Source: Corticium candelabrum
Taxonomy: Eukaryota > Porifera > Homoscleromorpha > Homosclerophorida > Plakinidae
NCBI RefSeq assembly: GCF_963422355.1
Contig: NC_085102.1
Coordinates: 157,501-221,500, forward strand
Direction: 5' to 3'
Length of the DNA stretch: 64,000 nt
Below are positions 23,888 to 43,200 of this stretch, piece by piece. Position 1 is the first letter of the stretch. Each line of letters begins with the position of its first letter. The translations under genes were made by a program, and so were the position numbers. The notes beneath the pieces were generated by a model, which was not told the origin of the DNA, did not search any database, and saw only the letters and a program-made list of their open reading frames with translations.

Positions 23888-25058
23888 CTTGCCAGTTGTT
23901 TGCCCGTGAAGCCCAAATACTGTTCGTAGTTCCTCTTCACTGGCAGCGCCAGCTCGATCAATCTTGTTGCCCAGGACCAACACAGGACAATTGGCTACCT
24001 GCTCATCTGTCAACAAACTCTACAGAACAAACACAACATTCGTTATTACAATCATACCTAAGGCCACATAAAATTAATTATTATATTCTCATCTCCGTCC
24101 ACACCAACTTTTAAGGCCCCGCATAAACACAATTTATTATGTCATGCTTTGGTCTCTTGCCTGGAACTTCTGTAAGGTCTAAAATATCGAAGCCAGCAGG
24201 TTTTGACTGCTATTTATACCTGCAAGGTGGCTCAGGAGACGGTGTTTGTGATCGCTCAAATACTTTCTGACTGTTGAATTCTGAAGAACCAGTTTGAGTG
24301 TGTCATTTCTGAACAACTGAGCCTCATTGACTTGTATAGCCAATATGCCTCCCAACAGCAAGACAACCTCACAGCACTGCCAATTGAGTTTGAGACAAGT
24401 AAATACATAGTTGATATAAATTTTACCCCCTGACGCACTGACCACAGGAAGTCAGGAGAATGAGAATCTAATAATTAAGTTTATGTAGCCTAACTACGAA
24501 CGTCATGGACAGTCCACCTACATCCAACTCTGTCTTCGATTCGAGAAACCTGTCTCTGTCGAAGGCGTCAACAAGAAAGACAATAGCATCTACAGCTGGA
24601 AAGTAGTCCTTCCACACTCGACGAGCTAAACAGAGCTATGACAATGACAACAAGATCAGACTACAGCAATGTGACTACCTTGAGAATGTCCTCCTAGATC
24701 ATAAGTGGTAAACTTGAGGCTACCCATTGTCAACTCTTCTGATGCTATTGACAATGTAATGAAACAACCTGCAGTGAACGTTTGAATTAACATCTAGCTC
24801 TAGAGACTCACTGGGATGAAGAGTTGGATAATGTTGTCCTAGTCGATCATCCTTCAGCATGTGTAATAACGTAGTCTTGCCAGCGTTGTCTAAACCCAGA
24901 AAAACCAACTTTCCAGACTTCTTCCAAAGCCCTGTAAACAGGTTTAGAATGTTAAACAATTGAAACCAATAATAGAGTAGTACACCAAACCATTAGAGGT
25001 TCAACGGGGTCCCACCTAAATATTGAAGAACTCCAGTGAACCATTCAATAAGAAACAT
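23888..25058 (-). CDS. SAR1: SAR1 small GTPase (COPII coat), last exon not found
   Basis: Arf-family GTPase that recruits Sec23/24 to ER exit sites. Exons (minus): 25016-25058 ([15 protein letters not shown], the membrane-inserted N-terminal helix), 24812-24931 ([16 protein letters not shown]-loop), 24679-24744 (TTYDLGGH, switch II), 24522-24625 ([20 protein letters not shown]), 23888-24019 ([19 protein letters not shown], NKxD box). All phases agree, giving 155 of about 195 expected residues. The C-terminal exon (family [15 protein letters not shown]) is not visible down to about 17 kb; a Helitron-like element begins 25 bp past the last donor. Either a long last intron or 3' loss. It starts 97 bp from TP53RK, divergently. 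Confidence 0.93.
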
Positions 25059-25154
25059 TTTGACAGAGCCAACCGCTGCCGCGTAACAAAGAACGAAAAC
25101 TAATGACCTAATGCAAGAACTGTTGATATCAAGGTTTGAGGTCATCTACGAAAC
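25059..25154. promoter_or_regulatory. Probable shared promoter, SAR1 / TP53RK
   Basis: 96 bp separate the two divergent start codons, so both 5' UTRs and core promoters must overlap here or lie in the coding starts. No TATA box is obvious. Confidence 0.6.
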
Positions 25155-25874
25155 GTGGCTGGCAGGTATGACGTCATTGAGGTAGGTTCCACTTGGAAAT
25201 CCGGGACGTCAACAATTACTATGGAATTGCAACTACTACAGCAAGGAGCAGAAGCTCGTGTTTATTCTGGTAGATTTCAGACGAGGGCGTGTGTTGTAAA
25301 GGAGAGATTCAGCAGGTCGTACAGACATCCTACTTTGGACACGAAACTGAGGCAAAAGCGAACAGCCCAAGAAGTGCGGTCCATGATGAAATGTCGAAAA
25401 CACGGCATCGCAACTCCTAGCGTATTTTTCGTCGAGAACGAAAAATGCCGGATTTACATGGAGAACCTCGTCACATGTCACAAGCTCCGTGACGTTATCA
25501 ATAGATGTCAACGTGACGGAAATGCCACTGAATTGCTTGCGATAGCCGTCACTATTGGCGAGATGGTTGCCAAAATGCATGACATCGACGTCATCCACGG
25601 CGATTTGACGACATCGAACTTCATGATTGACAGCAACACTCAACAACTGAAAGCAATCGATTTTGGTCTGAGTTCACAGTCAAGTATGCCTGAGGAGAAG
25701 GGGGTCGACCTTTATGTGTTGGAACGTTGCTTTCTTAGTACTCATCCTAACACCGAGGATCTATTCCAGTTGATCCTCGACACTTACAAGAAAGAGTCCA
25801 AGAATTCTGCAAGTGTAATCGCTAAACTTGATCAAGTGAGATTAAGAGGCAGGAAAAGGACTATGGTCGGATAG
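25155..25874 (+). CDS. TP53RK: TP53RK/Bud32-type atypical kinase of the KEOPS complex
   Basis: Single-exon, 239 aa, close to the human length. Bud32 is the small ATPase/kinase that switches on the Kae1/OSGEP tRNA t6A synthase. Family marks: LLQQGAEARVY (N-lobe), VVKERFSRSYRHPTLD, then RTAQEVRSMMKCRKHGI, catalytic DVIHGDLTTSNFMI (HGDLTTSN replaces HRDLKxxN, as in Bud32), AIDFGLSS (DFG), and VDLYVLERCFLSTHP near the C-terminus. A basic RGRKRTMVG tail ends the protein. The first ATG is in frame at 25155; an internal Met at 25221 before ELQLLQQGAEARV is an alternative start. Intronless gene, divergent from SAR1. Confidence 0.95.
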   Translation: MAGRYDVIEVGSTWKSGTSTITMELQLLQQGAEARVYSGRFQTRACVVKERFSRSYRHPTLDTKLRQKRTAQEVRSMMKCRKHGIATPSVFFVENEKCRIYMENLVTCHKLRDVINRCQRDGNATELLAIAVTIGEMVAKMHDIDVIHGDLTTSNFMIDSNTQQLKAIDFGLSSQSSMPEEKGVDLYVLERCFLSTHPNTEDLFQLILDTYKKESKNSASVIAKLDQVRLRGRKRTMVG

Positions 25875-26361
25875 GCACATTATAACAGGATTTTTATACA
25901 TACAAACTACCCATAGTCACAGTCAATTTCAATTAGTGTTCTTAATTAAGTATATGCGTTTTGAACATATGGTTGTAAAATGTTACCTGCTGATGACCTG
26001 TTCTTGAACATACACTACCAATGTAGCTACACGTGTCTCATCCACCAGCCAGTCATGCGCCAGTGGGACTACTATTTCCAACTATATATGTAGTTAAACC
26101 AAGGCACGCATGCGCTAGGGTTACAGTAGTGTGTAAGTAGGTGGACGGACGGCCAATTGGAATGCCGCGCACACGCTCATTTATCAGATAGTAGCAAAGA
26201 GCTCTTCCAGTTGGTATGGATTTTAGAACTTACGTGAACACCTGCCGCTGACAAATACAACACTACAACTATGGTCAGTGACTACCAGTCATGTGACTAC
26301 ACAATATTTCACTTGTACAACAAAAATTATATAATATTATAACATCAATTTCATTCTTTAC
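25875..26361. other. Convergent 3' intergenic region
   Basis: Between the 3' ends of TP53RK (+) and the kinase gene (-). AT-rich, no gene or repeat supported. Confidence 0.5.
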
Positions 26362-34459
<8,098 letters not shown>

Positions 34460-34561
34460 TGTAAACCAAAGCAGCTGTGCCTAAGCTTCGACTGAATGGG
34501 TTGGGTATCGGAACGTAGTTGATGAACAAATGACAAACAGACTAACGAACCAGGATGCCGA
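34460..34561. promoter_or_regulatory. Probable shared promoter, AAK1-like kinase / EIF2B5
   Basis: 102 bp lie between the divergent start codons. No TATA box seen. Confidence 0.6.
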
Positions 34562-36652
34562 GTGCATCCGGGATCTTTAGCAACTTTTGAACACGTGTTC
34601 ACACCTATGAGTAAAGAGAGAGTGGGGAAGAAGGTTACGAGTGAGAAATGGGGCACAGAGAACCCATTACAGGCCGTTGTGTTAGCAGATAGCTTCAACT
34701 ACCGTTTCCTTCCCATTACCCTCGAAAAACCAAGAGCTCTGCTTCCTCTGGTCAACACTCTGTTGATCGACTACAGCCTGCAGTTTCTGTCATCTGGTGG
34801 CGTAGAGCAGGCGTTCGTCTTCTGTTGTGCTCATGCCGACCAGATACGGACACACCTCCAGCATTCAAAATGGACGAAATCAAACTCACCACTTGAGGTA
34901 CAGACGATCATATCGGAAGGATGTCTTTCAACGGGCGATGCATTGAGGGAGATCGACAGTAGGTCTCTTATAAAAAGTGACTTTGTGTTGGTGAGTGGTG
35001 ATCTCGTATCGAACATGGATCTGGAGAAAGCTGTTCGAGAACACAAAGAGCGGAGACAAACCATTAAGGATTCTGTCATGACGATGATATTCATGGCTGC
35101 TTCACCTGGCCATCGTACGCGTTGTTATCAAGACGATCTCGTAGTGGCTATCAATCCGGCGTCTAAAGGTCGGTTGTTGCATTGGCAAAGGACAAAACGC
35201 CAGACACGACTTCACTTTCCGCTTGACCTGTTTTCGGGGAATGCTGCAGTTGAGCTGAGATACGATCTGTTGGATTGCCACATGAGCATATGCTCTCCTC
35301 AAGTACCTCAGCTGTTTACTGACAACTTCGATTATCAAGACCAGGATGATTTTGTACGTGGTATACTAGTCAGTGAAGAGATCATGGGTAACCAGATACA
35401 CACTCACATTGTGAAAGATGAATATGCTGCCAGAGTATCAAATCTTCACAGTTACGATGCCATTTCGAAAGATGTTATCCATCGTTGGACGTACCCTTTG
35501 GTACCAGATGTTAGACAGGAAGAAAGACAAGGTGCTTATAGTTACAGCAGACGGAACGTGTACCTTCATAATACTGTTAAACTAGCACGGGACTGTCATC
35601 TCGAACAGGATGTTGTTGTCGGTCAAGAATCAAGTGTGGGGAATGGAACGACCATTGTAAGCTCGGTGATTGGTCAACGGTGTCGCATTGGTTCAAATGT
35701 GTGTCTGAATGGTGCACACATATGGAACGATGTTGTGATAGGAGACAACGTGGGAATTAAGAAGTCGATCCTTTGTGATCATGTAAATGTCGAAGCGGGT
35801 GCTAAGATACCAGAAGGTTGCATTATTTGTTTTGGCGTTATTATTGGATCAGATTGTAAACTAAAACCGGGCAGCAAAGTGACTTTGATGAAATCCAGGG
35901 ATGAGACCATACAAGCTTGTGGATTAGGTGATGGTAGCCTTGGTTTTCTGTGGTCTTCAAGCAGCAGCAAACAGGAAGATGGCACCGATGTGATAGATGA
36001 AGTGTGGCCAGCTGATGCTACAAGGTGTGACAGCGAGAGCTCGGACTCAAGCTCCGATGCATCATCACGATGTATTAGCCCTAATGCTATACAACTAGGT
36101 GGTGAGGCTGGTGATGCAGATCACAATGTCTTCTACTTAGAAGTTGTAGAAAGCATTCGGAATGGGATTGCTGAACGCGTTTCTGTGGATAATATGATTC
36201 TGGAGGTGAACTCATCCAAACACGCCTACAACATTGCCATCAGTGATGTTCCTGCCAGCATTTTGAGGGCAATTCTCTCCGGACCACAGCAGGCCAAGCA
36301 CAATCATCAGACTCCAAAGGAGCTGCTTACCTATAGCAGAGAGGCATTAGAATATCTGTCTCCATTGTTGCAGAATTATGTCAAGTCACTCGAGTCTCAA
36401 CTTCAGCTTATCCAGTCTCTTGAAGAGCTAGCTTTTTCGAATGAGACTGTAAGTGTTGTGTTTATGGGAATCCTTCGTTCCCTGTATGACAGTGACATTA
36501 TCGAAGAAGTTGCCATTACTAAATGGAATGCTTCTCCAGTTGACTCTGGCAATAAAGACACATATCAACACCATGAAAGAATGAAGAAACAAGCTCAGCC
36601 ATTTTTGCTGTGGTTAGAACAGGCAGAGGAGGAGAGTAGCAGTGATGAGTAA
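34562..36652 (+). CDS. EIF2B5: Translation initiation factor eIF2B subunit epsilon
   Basis: Catalytic subunit of the eIF2 guanine-nucleotide exchange factor. Single exon, 696 aa (human about 720). N-terminal nucleotidyltransferase-like domain: LQAVVLADSFNYRFLPITLE, PRALLPLVNTLLIDYSL, then SEGCLSTGDALREIDSR and DFVLVSGDLVSNMDL (about residues 36-160). Left-handed beta-helix hexapeptide repeats follow at about 340-440 (VVVGQESSVGNGTTIVSSVI, GSNVCLNGAHIWNDVVIGDN). An acidic Ser-rich linker (CDSESSDSSSDASS) leads to the C-terminal W2/HEAT domain with AA boxes, ending FLLWLEQAEEES. A second in-frame Met at 34607 (MSKERVGKK) could be the real start. Divergent from the kinase gene, convergent with the nucleoside hydrolase. 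Confidence 0.97.
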   Translation: MHPGSLATFEHVFTPMSKERVGKKVTSEKWGTENPLQAVVLADSFNYRFLPITLEKPRALLPLVNTLLIDYSLQFLSSGGVEQAFVFCCAHADQIRTHLQHSKWTKSNSPLEVQTIISEGCLSTGDALREIDSRSLIKSDFVLVSGDLVSNMDLEKAVREHKERRQTIKDSVMTMIFMAASPGHRTRCYQDDLVVAINPASKGRLLHWQRTKRQTRLHFPLDLFSGNAAVELRYDLLDCHMSICSPQVPQLFTDNFDYQDQDDFVRGILVSEEIMGNQIHTHIVKDEYAARVSNLHSYDAISKDVIHRWTYPLVPDVRQEERQGAYSYSRRNVYLHNTVKLARDCHLEQDVVVGQESSVGNGTTIVSSVIGQRCRIGSNVCLNGAHIWNDVVIGDNVGIKKSILCDHVNVEAGAKIPEGCIICFGVIIGSDCKLKPGSKVTLMKSRDETIQACGLGDGSLGFLWSSSSSKQEDGTDVIDEVWPADATRCDSESSDSSSDASSRCISPNAIQLGGEAGDADHNVFYLEVVESIRNGIAERVSVDNMILEVNSSKHAYNIAISDVPASILRAILSGPQQAKHNHQTPKELLTYSREALEYLSPLLQNYVKSLESQLQLIQSLEELAFSNETVSVVFMGILRSLYDSDIIEEVAITKWNASPVDSGNKDTYQHHERMKKQAQPFLLWLEQAEEESSSDE

Positions 36653-37305
36653 CATTTTCTTGCTGATTTTACCATACACATGTGACAGACAGTATAGCAA
36701 ATGACGGTTTGCTTTGTACTGGACTGCGTGCAAGAAGATCGTGTAAGATTGGCTATGAGTCTCAGTTGCCACAGACTATGTACCCCACAGATACCTGTAG
36801 TAATTTAAGACCCAAACTCTACATTATTTTCTGTCTGCACAAGTACTCATGTGACATAGTCAAGTACTTGTCTTCACCTACTTCTGTGTTCAAGCAAGGA
36901 GTTGTGCATACACACGCAGATTGAAATTTCATTTTGAGAACTAGTATACTGCATATGAATGTTCTAAGTATCAAAACTGAAGGATAGCAATTATCTCTTA
37001 TGCCCACTGGTATACCGTAATACTGATTTGCTTTTGCCTTTCTGATGATTGTGTCAGTGTATGACTGGTGCTTGTGACTCAGACAGTTATTCAACAAGAC
37101 AATACACCAACTAGTCACAGCATATCAGTTATTAGCTTACATTTCCAACACGCTTCCCTATAAAATCGAAAACAGGAATGTCGAATTTGCTGTGGGTTAT
37201 GCAAGCCCACTAGAAAAAGATAAAACATAAAGCCATAAAAATAAAACTGGTTCCTTACTGGCAAGTCCATGTGTGTACAGTGTAGCAGAAAATTGGTGTT
37301 TGACA
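36653..37305. other. Convergent 3' intergenic region
   Basis: Between EIF2B5 (+) and the nucleoside hydrolase (-). Short open frames only; no repeat or gene supported. Confidence 0.5.
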
Positions 37306-38292
37306 CTAACTTGAACTATCGATGGCTATTGTTGTAGCAAGAAACTGATCAAAGTCATCTAAACCATTGCCTTTCCACGATATAGCCACCAATGTAGAAG
37401 ATCCTTCGTTGTTATCAATAACTGTATGCCCATCCTCAGTGATTCTAATTTTCAATACTTTAAAGTCCATCAGGTCTAATGACAACGGCAAACAAAGTAG
37501 AACAGCCACAGGATCATAGAAGACATCAGTATGCGAGCCAGGAGTAACAGAACACGAACCAGAACCAGAATGCAAACACCAGTATATCCAGCTTTCCATC
37601 AACACGGGCGCCACTCCATTTGTGCCATTGAGCAAACAATCCCAAGAGCTACCACTCAGTGTAACGACACCACATGTATCTAATGGAGTTATCGTCAAAT
37701 TCCAGGACGCCTTGTACATCACAGAAGAACATGTAGGGCAGTGCTGCACATTATACTCAGCAGCAGGATGAGAAGAGTTAGCATAACCATGGTTTATACT
37801 ACCACTCATTGCTTTCACCTCAATTCGATTTGCGACTTCAGGAAAGCGCTGCAGCAATGATGGAAAGTTTGTGGCGGGAGCAATAGCAATAATCAATACA
37901 GTCTGATTACTTTCTTTTATAATTGATGCCATTTTATCTACACCATCGGAATATACGGTTCCCTTGTAGTTGCTAAGGTTGAAATCTGCTGCCCAACCGT
38001 ACAAGGATCCGGCCGCCGTTTTGTTGTCGGGAACCCCAATGCCGATGGGGATGTCGTCTCGCCCGTATGCCGTTAGATATTTGGTGACGACCCGTGCACG
38101 AGCACGTGTGTCTCCAGTAGCACTAACGACAAGACGGACATCCAAGTCTGTTGACTGTATTGCAAACGCTAGAGCCACACTGTCGTCGAAGTCAGTTCCA
38201 ATGTCGGTGTCGATAATAACCGGTAACGAAAAACAACAAGTTAGAGATGCTACGACGAGAAATAAGGCAGAAGCTGGAGGCATTTCTAGCAC
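37306..38292 (-). CDS. Secreted inosine-uridine-type nucleoside hydrolase
   Basis: 328 aa, single exon. The enzyme cleaves the N-glycosidic bond of ribonucleosides to base and ribose. The N-terminus is a hydrophobic signal peptide (ASALFLVVASLTCCFSLP), followed directly by the calcium- and ribose-binding signature VIIDTDIGTDFDDSVAL. Later FYDPVAVLLCLP supplies the second conserved Asp. Several Asn-X-Ser/Thr sites (NLS, NQT, NSS, NLT, NGT) and many Cys fit an extracellular or lysosomal protein. The second Met, three codons in, is an equally good start. Substrate range cannot be told. Divergent from MRPS12, 79 bp between starts. Confidence 0.92.
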   Translation of the reverse strand: MLEMPPASALFLVVASLTCCFSLPVIIDTDIGTDFDDSVALAFAIQSTDLDVRLVVSATGDTRARARVVTKYLTAYGRDDIPIGIGVPDNKTAAGSLYGWAADFNLSNYKGTVYSDGVDKMASIIKESNQTVLIIAIAPATNFPSLLQRFPEVANRIEVKAMSGSINHGYANSSHPAAEYNVQHCPTCSSVMYKASWNLTITPLDTCGVVTLSGSSWDCLLNGTNGVAPVLMESWIYWCLHSGSGSCSVTPGSHTDVFYDPVAVLLCLPLSLDLMDFKVLKIRITEDGHTVIDNNEGSSTLVAISWKGNGLDDFDQFLATTIAIDSSS

Positions 38293-38371
38293 TTCGTCAC
38301 GTGATCACGTGACTTACTCGCGCTGTTAGCCTCGCCTGGCAGGTGCGCACGGCATCAAGACGTGGTTGGTT
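38293..38371. promoter_or_regulatory. Probable shared promoter, nucleoside hydrolase / MRPS12
   Basis: 79 bp between divergent starts, including the palindrome-like GTCACGTGATCACGTGAC, i.e. two CACGTG-type E-boxes (bHLH/USF/MITF-type sites) around 38296-38313. Confidence 0.65.
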
Positions 38372-38695
38372 ATGAATTTACTGACTGTTATACAGAGGAG
38401 TTTCATCATTGCCAAACCTCGGCAGCTACTCAATTCTACAACCGTAAGTTGACTGTTGACCGGGATCCCAACCGAATGGGGCATGAGGTAGTCATGCAAC
38501 AACTAGACTTTACCTAGCGTGTGATAATGTCTGTGTTGGTGTTGTAAGTTTTAGTTAAGAGTTATCCTTGTTTGCGTTTTGTGAGTAATGTTAGAGCTAG
38601 CTAGACTTTTACTTTGATATTTACATTTACAGTAGCGTTACACTTACCTGTTTTACTCAGCTCTACGTATGTGTTGAAAAATTTTTCAAATAAAA

Positions 38696-38730
<35 letters not shown>

Positions 38731-40244
38731 AATTTGTGCCAAGATTGTGTCAAGCAACCTATTACTAGGAAGGTATAGTTGGTTGACGTAGAGGACAGAA
38801 GTTTTTATACCAAAATGACAAGAGAATAATGAGTTCAATCTAAAATATCGAAACGCGGATAAAGACAGGCTAGTCTATCGGATGCCATTCAACAACAGTG
38901 GTTATAATTATAGGTTATCTACTGGTTTTTTGTCTGTCTGCAGATTGTCCCATCTTGTATCAATTGCTTGAGGCCAAAGTAAGGTGTCTTAGAGTGTGTT
39001 CACACCAGACCTAATCACAATTAGTTTGGCGTGAGTGCACTGATGCCACTCGTTCACACTGGTCCTAATCATGATTAGTGTAACGCCATTCTAACGCCAT
39101 TCTACGCTGTAAAGAGTAGTATTACAACCACATTAATGGCATTAGTGGTTGCACATGACTTTGGCACGTGAGGTAGTATACAAGAAGAGCATGCCACCGA
39201 TGTTTCTGATGTGGTGTTGTATGTTTAGACATACAAATGCAACAACAACATAACGTCGTATATGGCAGCACAGACAGATGTCCACTACGTGCATGCTGTA
39301 GTATTGTAGTGTGGGACTGCGAGGATGGGAAGCATGCGCAGTTGATGAGTGGTGCTTTTGGTGGTACTATCTAAATACATCAGTTATTCGGCCATTCTAC
39401 ATTGGCGTAGTCGGCATGTATGCCAAAGTGGGACGAGCCCCAAAAGAATTCGTTTTAGACTACAGTCGCAATGTGGCCTCAGAGTTTGAACTCTGGCTCG
39501 ACGATGTCAACGACTACATGTCGATCTGCAAGGTTATGGAGCCTGCGGAGAAAAAGAGTCTGCTCTTAAACTTGGCTGGACTGAGCCTGTGGAGAGTGGT
39601 CAAGGGCTTGGTAGTAGAAACGCCTACTGGAGACAAAGCGAATGAATATACAGCCTTGACAGATGCCATTCTCACATATTTTCGACTAGCTGTCAATACA
39701 ACAGCTGAGAGACACAAGTTTCGGCAGATGAAGCAACAGGATCATGAATCTGTCACCTCCTTTGTTGGCCGTATGCACACTAAGGTAGGACTATGTGATT
39801 TTGCATGCACAAGTGTTGACACAGTGGTAAACGGCTAACTCCGAGATCAGCTGATCGCTGGTATAAGGAGTAATGACATTTGGAAGGAATTGATGAAGTA
39901 CTCAAAACTCACCTTGGCAGATGCAGTTACGAAAGCGGTGGCCCCTGAAACATCCATTGCTGAGAGCTCAATGTATGAACGTGGACCCTTAGAGTCACTG
40001 TCCCCAACTTCCGTGAACAAAGTGAGTCTACCCAGTCTAGGCAACCAAGGCAAACTCCTCAAATGCAAATACTGTGGTCGCCTGCATATACGAGGCAAAC
40101 AGCACTGTCCAGCAGCAGACGCAAAATGCTCACATTGCCAAAAGACATGTATTGCAGTATGTACAGAAAAGGAAAGCACCCATTGCCCAAGTTGTTGAAT
40201 ATGAAACACAAACCTGTTCAAAACCACCACTTCATCATGTCTAC

Positions 40245-40296
<52 letters not shown>

Positions 40297-43200
40297 TGTA
40301 TATATAGCCAGTCATTCTTCAAAGGCCGAGACATTTACTGTCATACTTAAGGTAAATGGCAGAGAGTGCAAGGATCTCCTTGACACCGGTGGTACTCGAA
40401 CGCTCATCCCCCAAGACATAGTAGCACCAACACGACCCAGTCCTGCTGTGTTGAAAGCATGTAATGGTAATGCTGTGGAAACCCTGAGTGTAGCAGATGT
40501 CAAGATCAATGCAGGAGATAGATCTTGTCAGTGCACCTGTTTTGTGGTACAGTACCTCCTGGACGAACAGTTCTTTTTGGGCATGATGTCATCCTACAGT
40601 TGCAGCTGCTTGCTAAGCAGGAGGTCAATGTGGTCCAGATTCAGCCCATCAACATTATGGTAGATCCTCAAGCAATGCCAGCATCTCTTCCAGCGCGACA
40701 CTATGCTTTCAGCCTTTGTACGGCCATAGAAACAGAGCTACAACACCTCAAGGAAGCAGACGTCATTGAATCTGTTCAAGAAGCTACTCAGTGGGTGTCA
40801 CCATTGGTGCCAGTGTGGAAGTCAAATGGAACATTGAGGTTGTGCATTGACTATTGGAGATTAGACCAAACCGTTGTACGGGAAAGGCACATGCTACCTA
40901 CATTGGAAGAAATTGCAGCAAAAGTAGATGGAGCTGGAATGTTTTCAGTCTTGGATGCAGAGTCCGGATTTCATCAAATTCCTTATCAGCAGAATCCAGA
41001 AAATATACTACATTCATTATGCACTGTAGTCTGTACTGCTTCAAGAGACTCCCATTTGAAATAGCCTGTGCTCCCGAAATTTTTCAGCATGTGATGGAGG
41101 ACATCCTGAGAGGACTGGAGGGTGTCCTAGTTTATGTAGACGACATTCTGGTATTTGGCAAGGATCAGGCGGAGCATGATGCCAGGATGAAATTGGTGCT
41201 GCAAGAGTTGAATGCAGCTAACTTGCAGATCAACTGGAACAAATGCCAGATGCGTCAAACACATGTGAAATATCTGAGGCATTGGTTGACTGACTAAGGA
41301 GTATGTCCAGATGCCGACTAGATGCGAGTCATAAAAGACATGCCCTGTGTCCTCAATCAGTTACTGACGTGCGACGGTTCTTAGGGATGGCTACACATCT
41401 TGGGAAGTTCATCCCAACGTTCTCACAGGCCACCCATTCACTTCGTGAATTGGCCAATAATGACCCGTTTGTATATGACGAGGCATTGGAGGATGCATTC
41501 AATGAGGCAAAGGGGGCTATGGGAGCATCCGTGCAGAACCTATAGCTTATTTCCAGTCAGCAGCCTTAGTTCCCACAGCTATCAGCAGTGACACCTCCCC
41601 GAAAGGCCTTGGCGCCATGTTGTGGCAGCATGATAGGCAAGGTCACTGGCTCTCAGTGGCTGGGGCAAGCTGATCATTGACAGATGCTGGGAATAGTGTT
41701 TGCTATAACTCGATTTCGCCAGTATGTGTTAGGGCGAAGTGTGCAAGTATTTACAGATCACAAGACTCTCATCCACATCATTCATAAGCCCTTTGATGAG
41801 TTGCCTCCTCGTCTGCAGTGATGACTGGTGGCTCTAATGCCATACCAGTTTTTTCTCAACTACAAGCCTGGGTAGCATTTAGTATGCGCTGATGCTTTCT
41901 CCAGAGCACCACTACCTGAGCAAAATCCAACGCCTGAAGAGTGTCGGGTATTGGTGAATATATCAGTATGGTGCTAGAAGAAGCACCAGTTGGCGTTGGT
42001 GATATTCAACAAGCGTCAAAGGAAGACTCCCTTCTGTCTAGTGTCATGCAAAGAGTTCTTACAAATGGATGGAATGAATGCAGTCAATCAGAAGAATCCT
42101 ACTACCTAGTGCGGGACCAGTTGACTGTTGTAGACGACACCTTGCTCTTGGGTAACGGGGTTGTAATTCCAGAGGCCCTTTGTAGATCAGTCCTTCGCCT
42201 CGCTCATGAGGGACATCCTGGACTAGAGGCTTTTCAAGACACATTAAGGACCCTTGTTTGGGGGCCAGGCATCACAGAGGATGCAAATATTTTTGCCGAG
42301 CAGTGTGATATATGCTGGCGCAGGCGACCAAATCCCTCTCAACAATTCCAGCCATCTGACTTGAAAGCCGTATGGAACAAATTGGCAATGGCCCTCGTGA
42401 CTATTGAAGGGATATCATTCTTATCAATTATCGATTATGGATCACGTTTTTCTGAAGTACTCCCCTTAGAGGATTCCATGGCTAAAGGTGTGATAAAAAA
42501 CTCATGGAAGTATTTGCACGATTTTACGTGCCCTCTGTTTTGGTATCAGACATCGGTCCCCAGTTTATTGCCAGTGAGATGAACCACTTTCTGAAACAAT
42601 TGCGTATTCAGCATGCGAAGGCAAGCCCACGGTATCCTCAGTCAAATGGAATGGTGGTGAGGCTGCATAGAGTTTTACGGAAGAGACTTAAGGGACTTAG
42701 TCCCTCAATTCATTTTTATCGTGGCTTTCAACAAACGTTGATGGACATCTGCAGTTCAACTAACTGAATGCTGGGCACAACATCCTCGGAAGCACTGTTT
42801 CAAAGGATCCTTCACACTCGAGTACCAGCTTACAGGACCTTTCTTATGGTCAATCCCGGACATCAGTCTCAGACGAAAGCTCGCATGGCAACCAACCATG
42901 ACCTTAGAAGAGGTGTGTGTCAGCTACCTAGACTAAAGTCTGGTACAGTAGTTATTTTTCAAGACGGTCATACTAATCCCACCAAACAGTGGAGAGTATT
43001 GGACCAATACAGCCAACAAGTGAGTGTCACATATGGGCGACGTATCATGCTTAGGAATAGGAGACATGTAAAGCAATACATTCCAGAAATGGCAGTAACG
43101 CTTCCTCCAGCAACTGAGGTCAAAGCAGCAGTGGGAACAAGCACGGCTGTTCCAACGAATCCTACAGGACAAGTACCAACAAATCAGTCTATGGATGTTA

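Noticed and set aside
24179-24445. Minus-strand open frame between SAR1 exons
   Set aside because: Lies in an intron; the SAR1 phases join cleanly without it.
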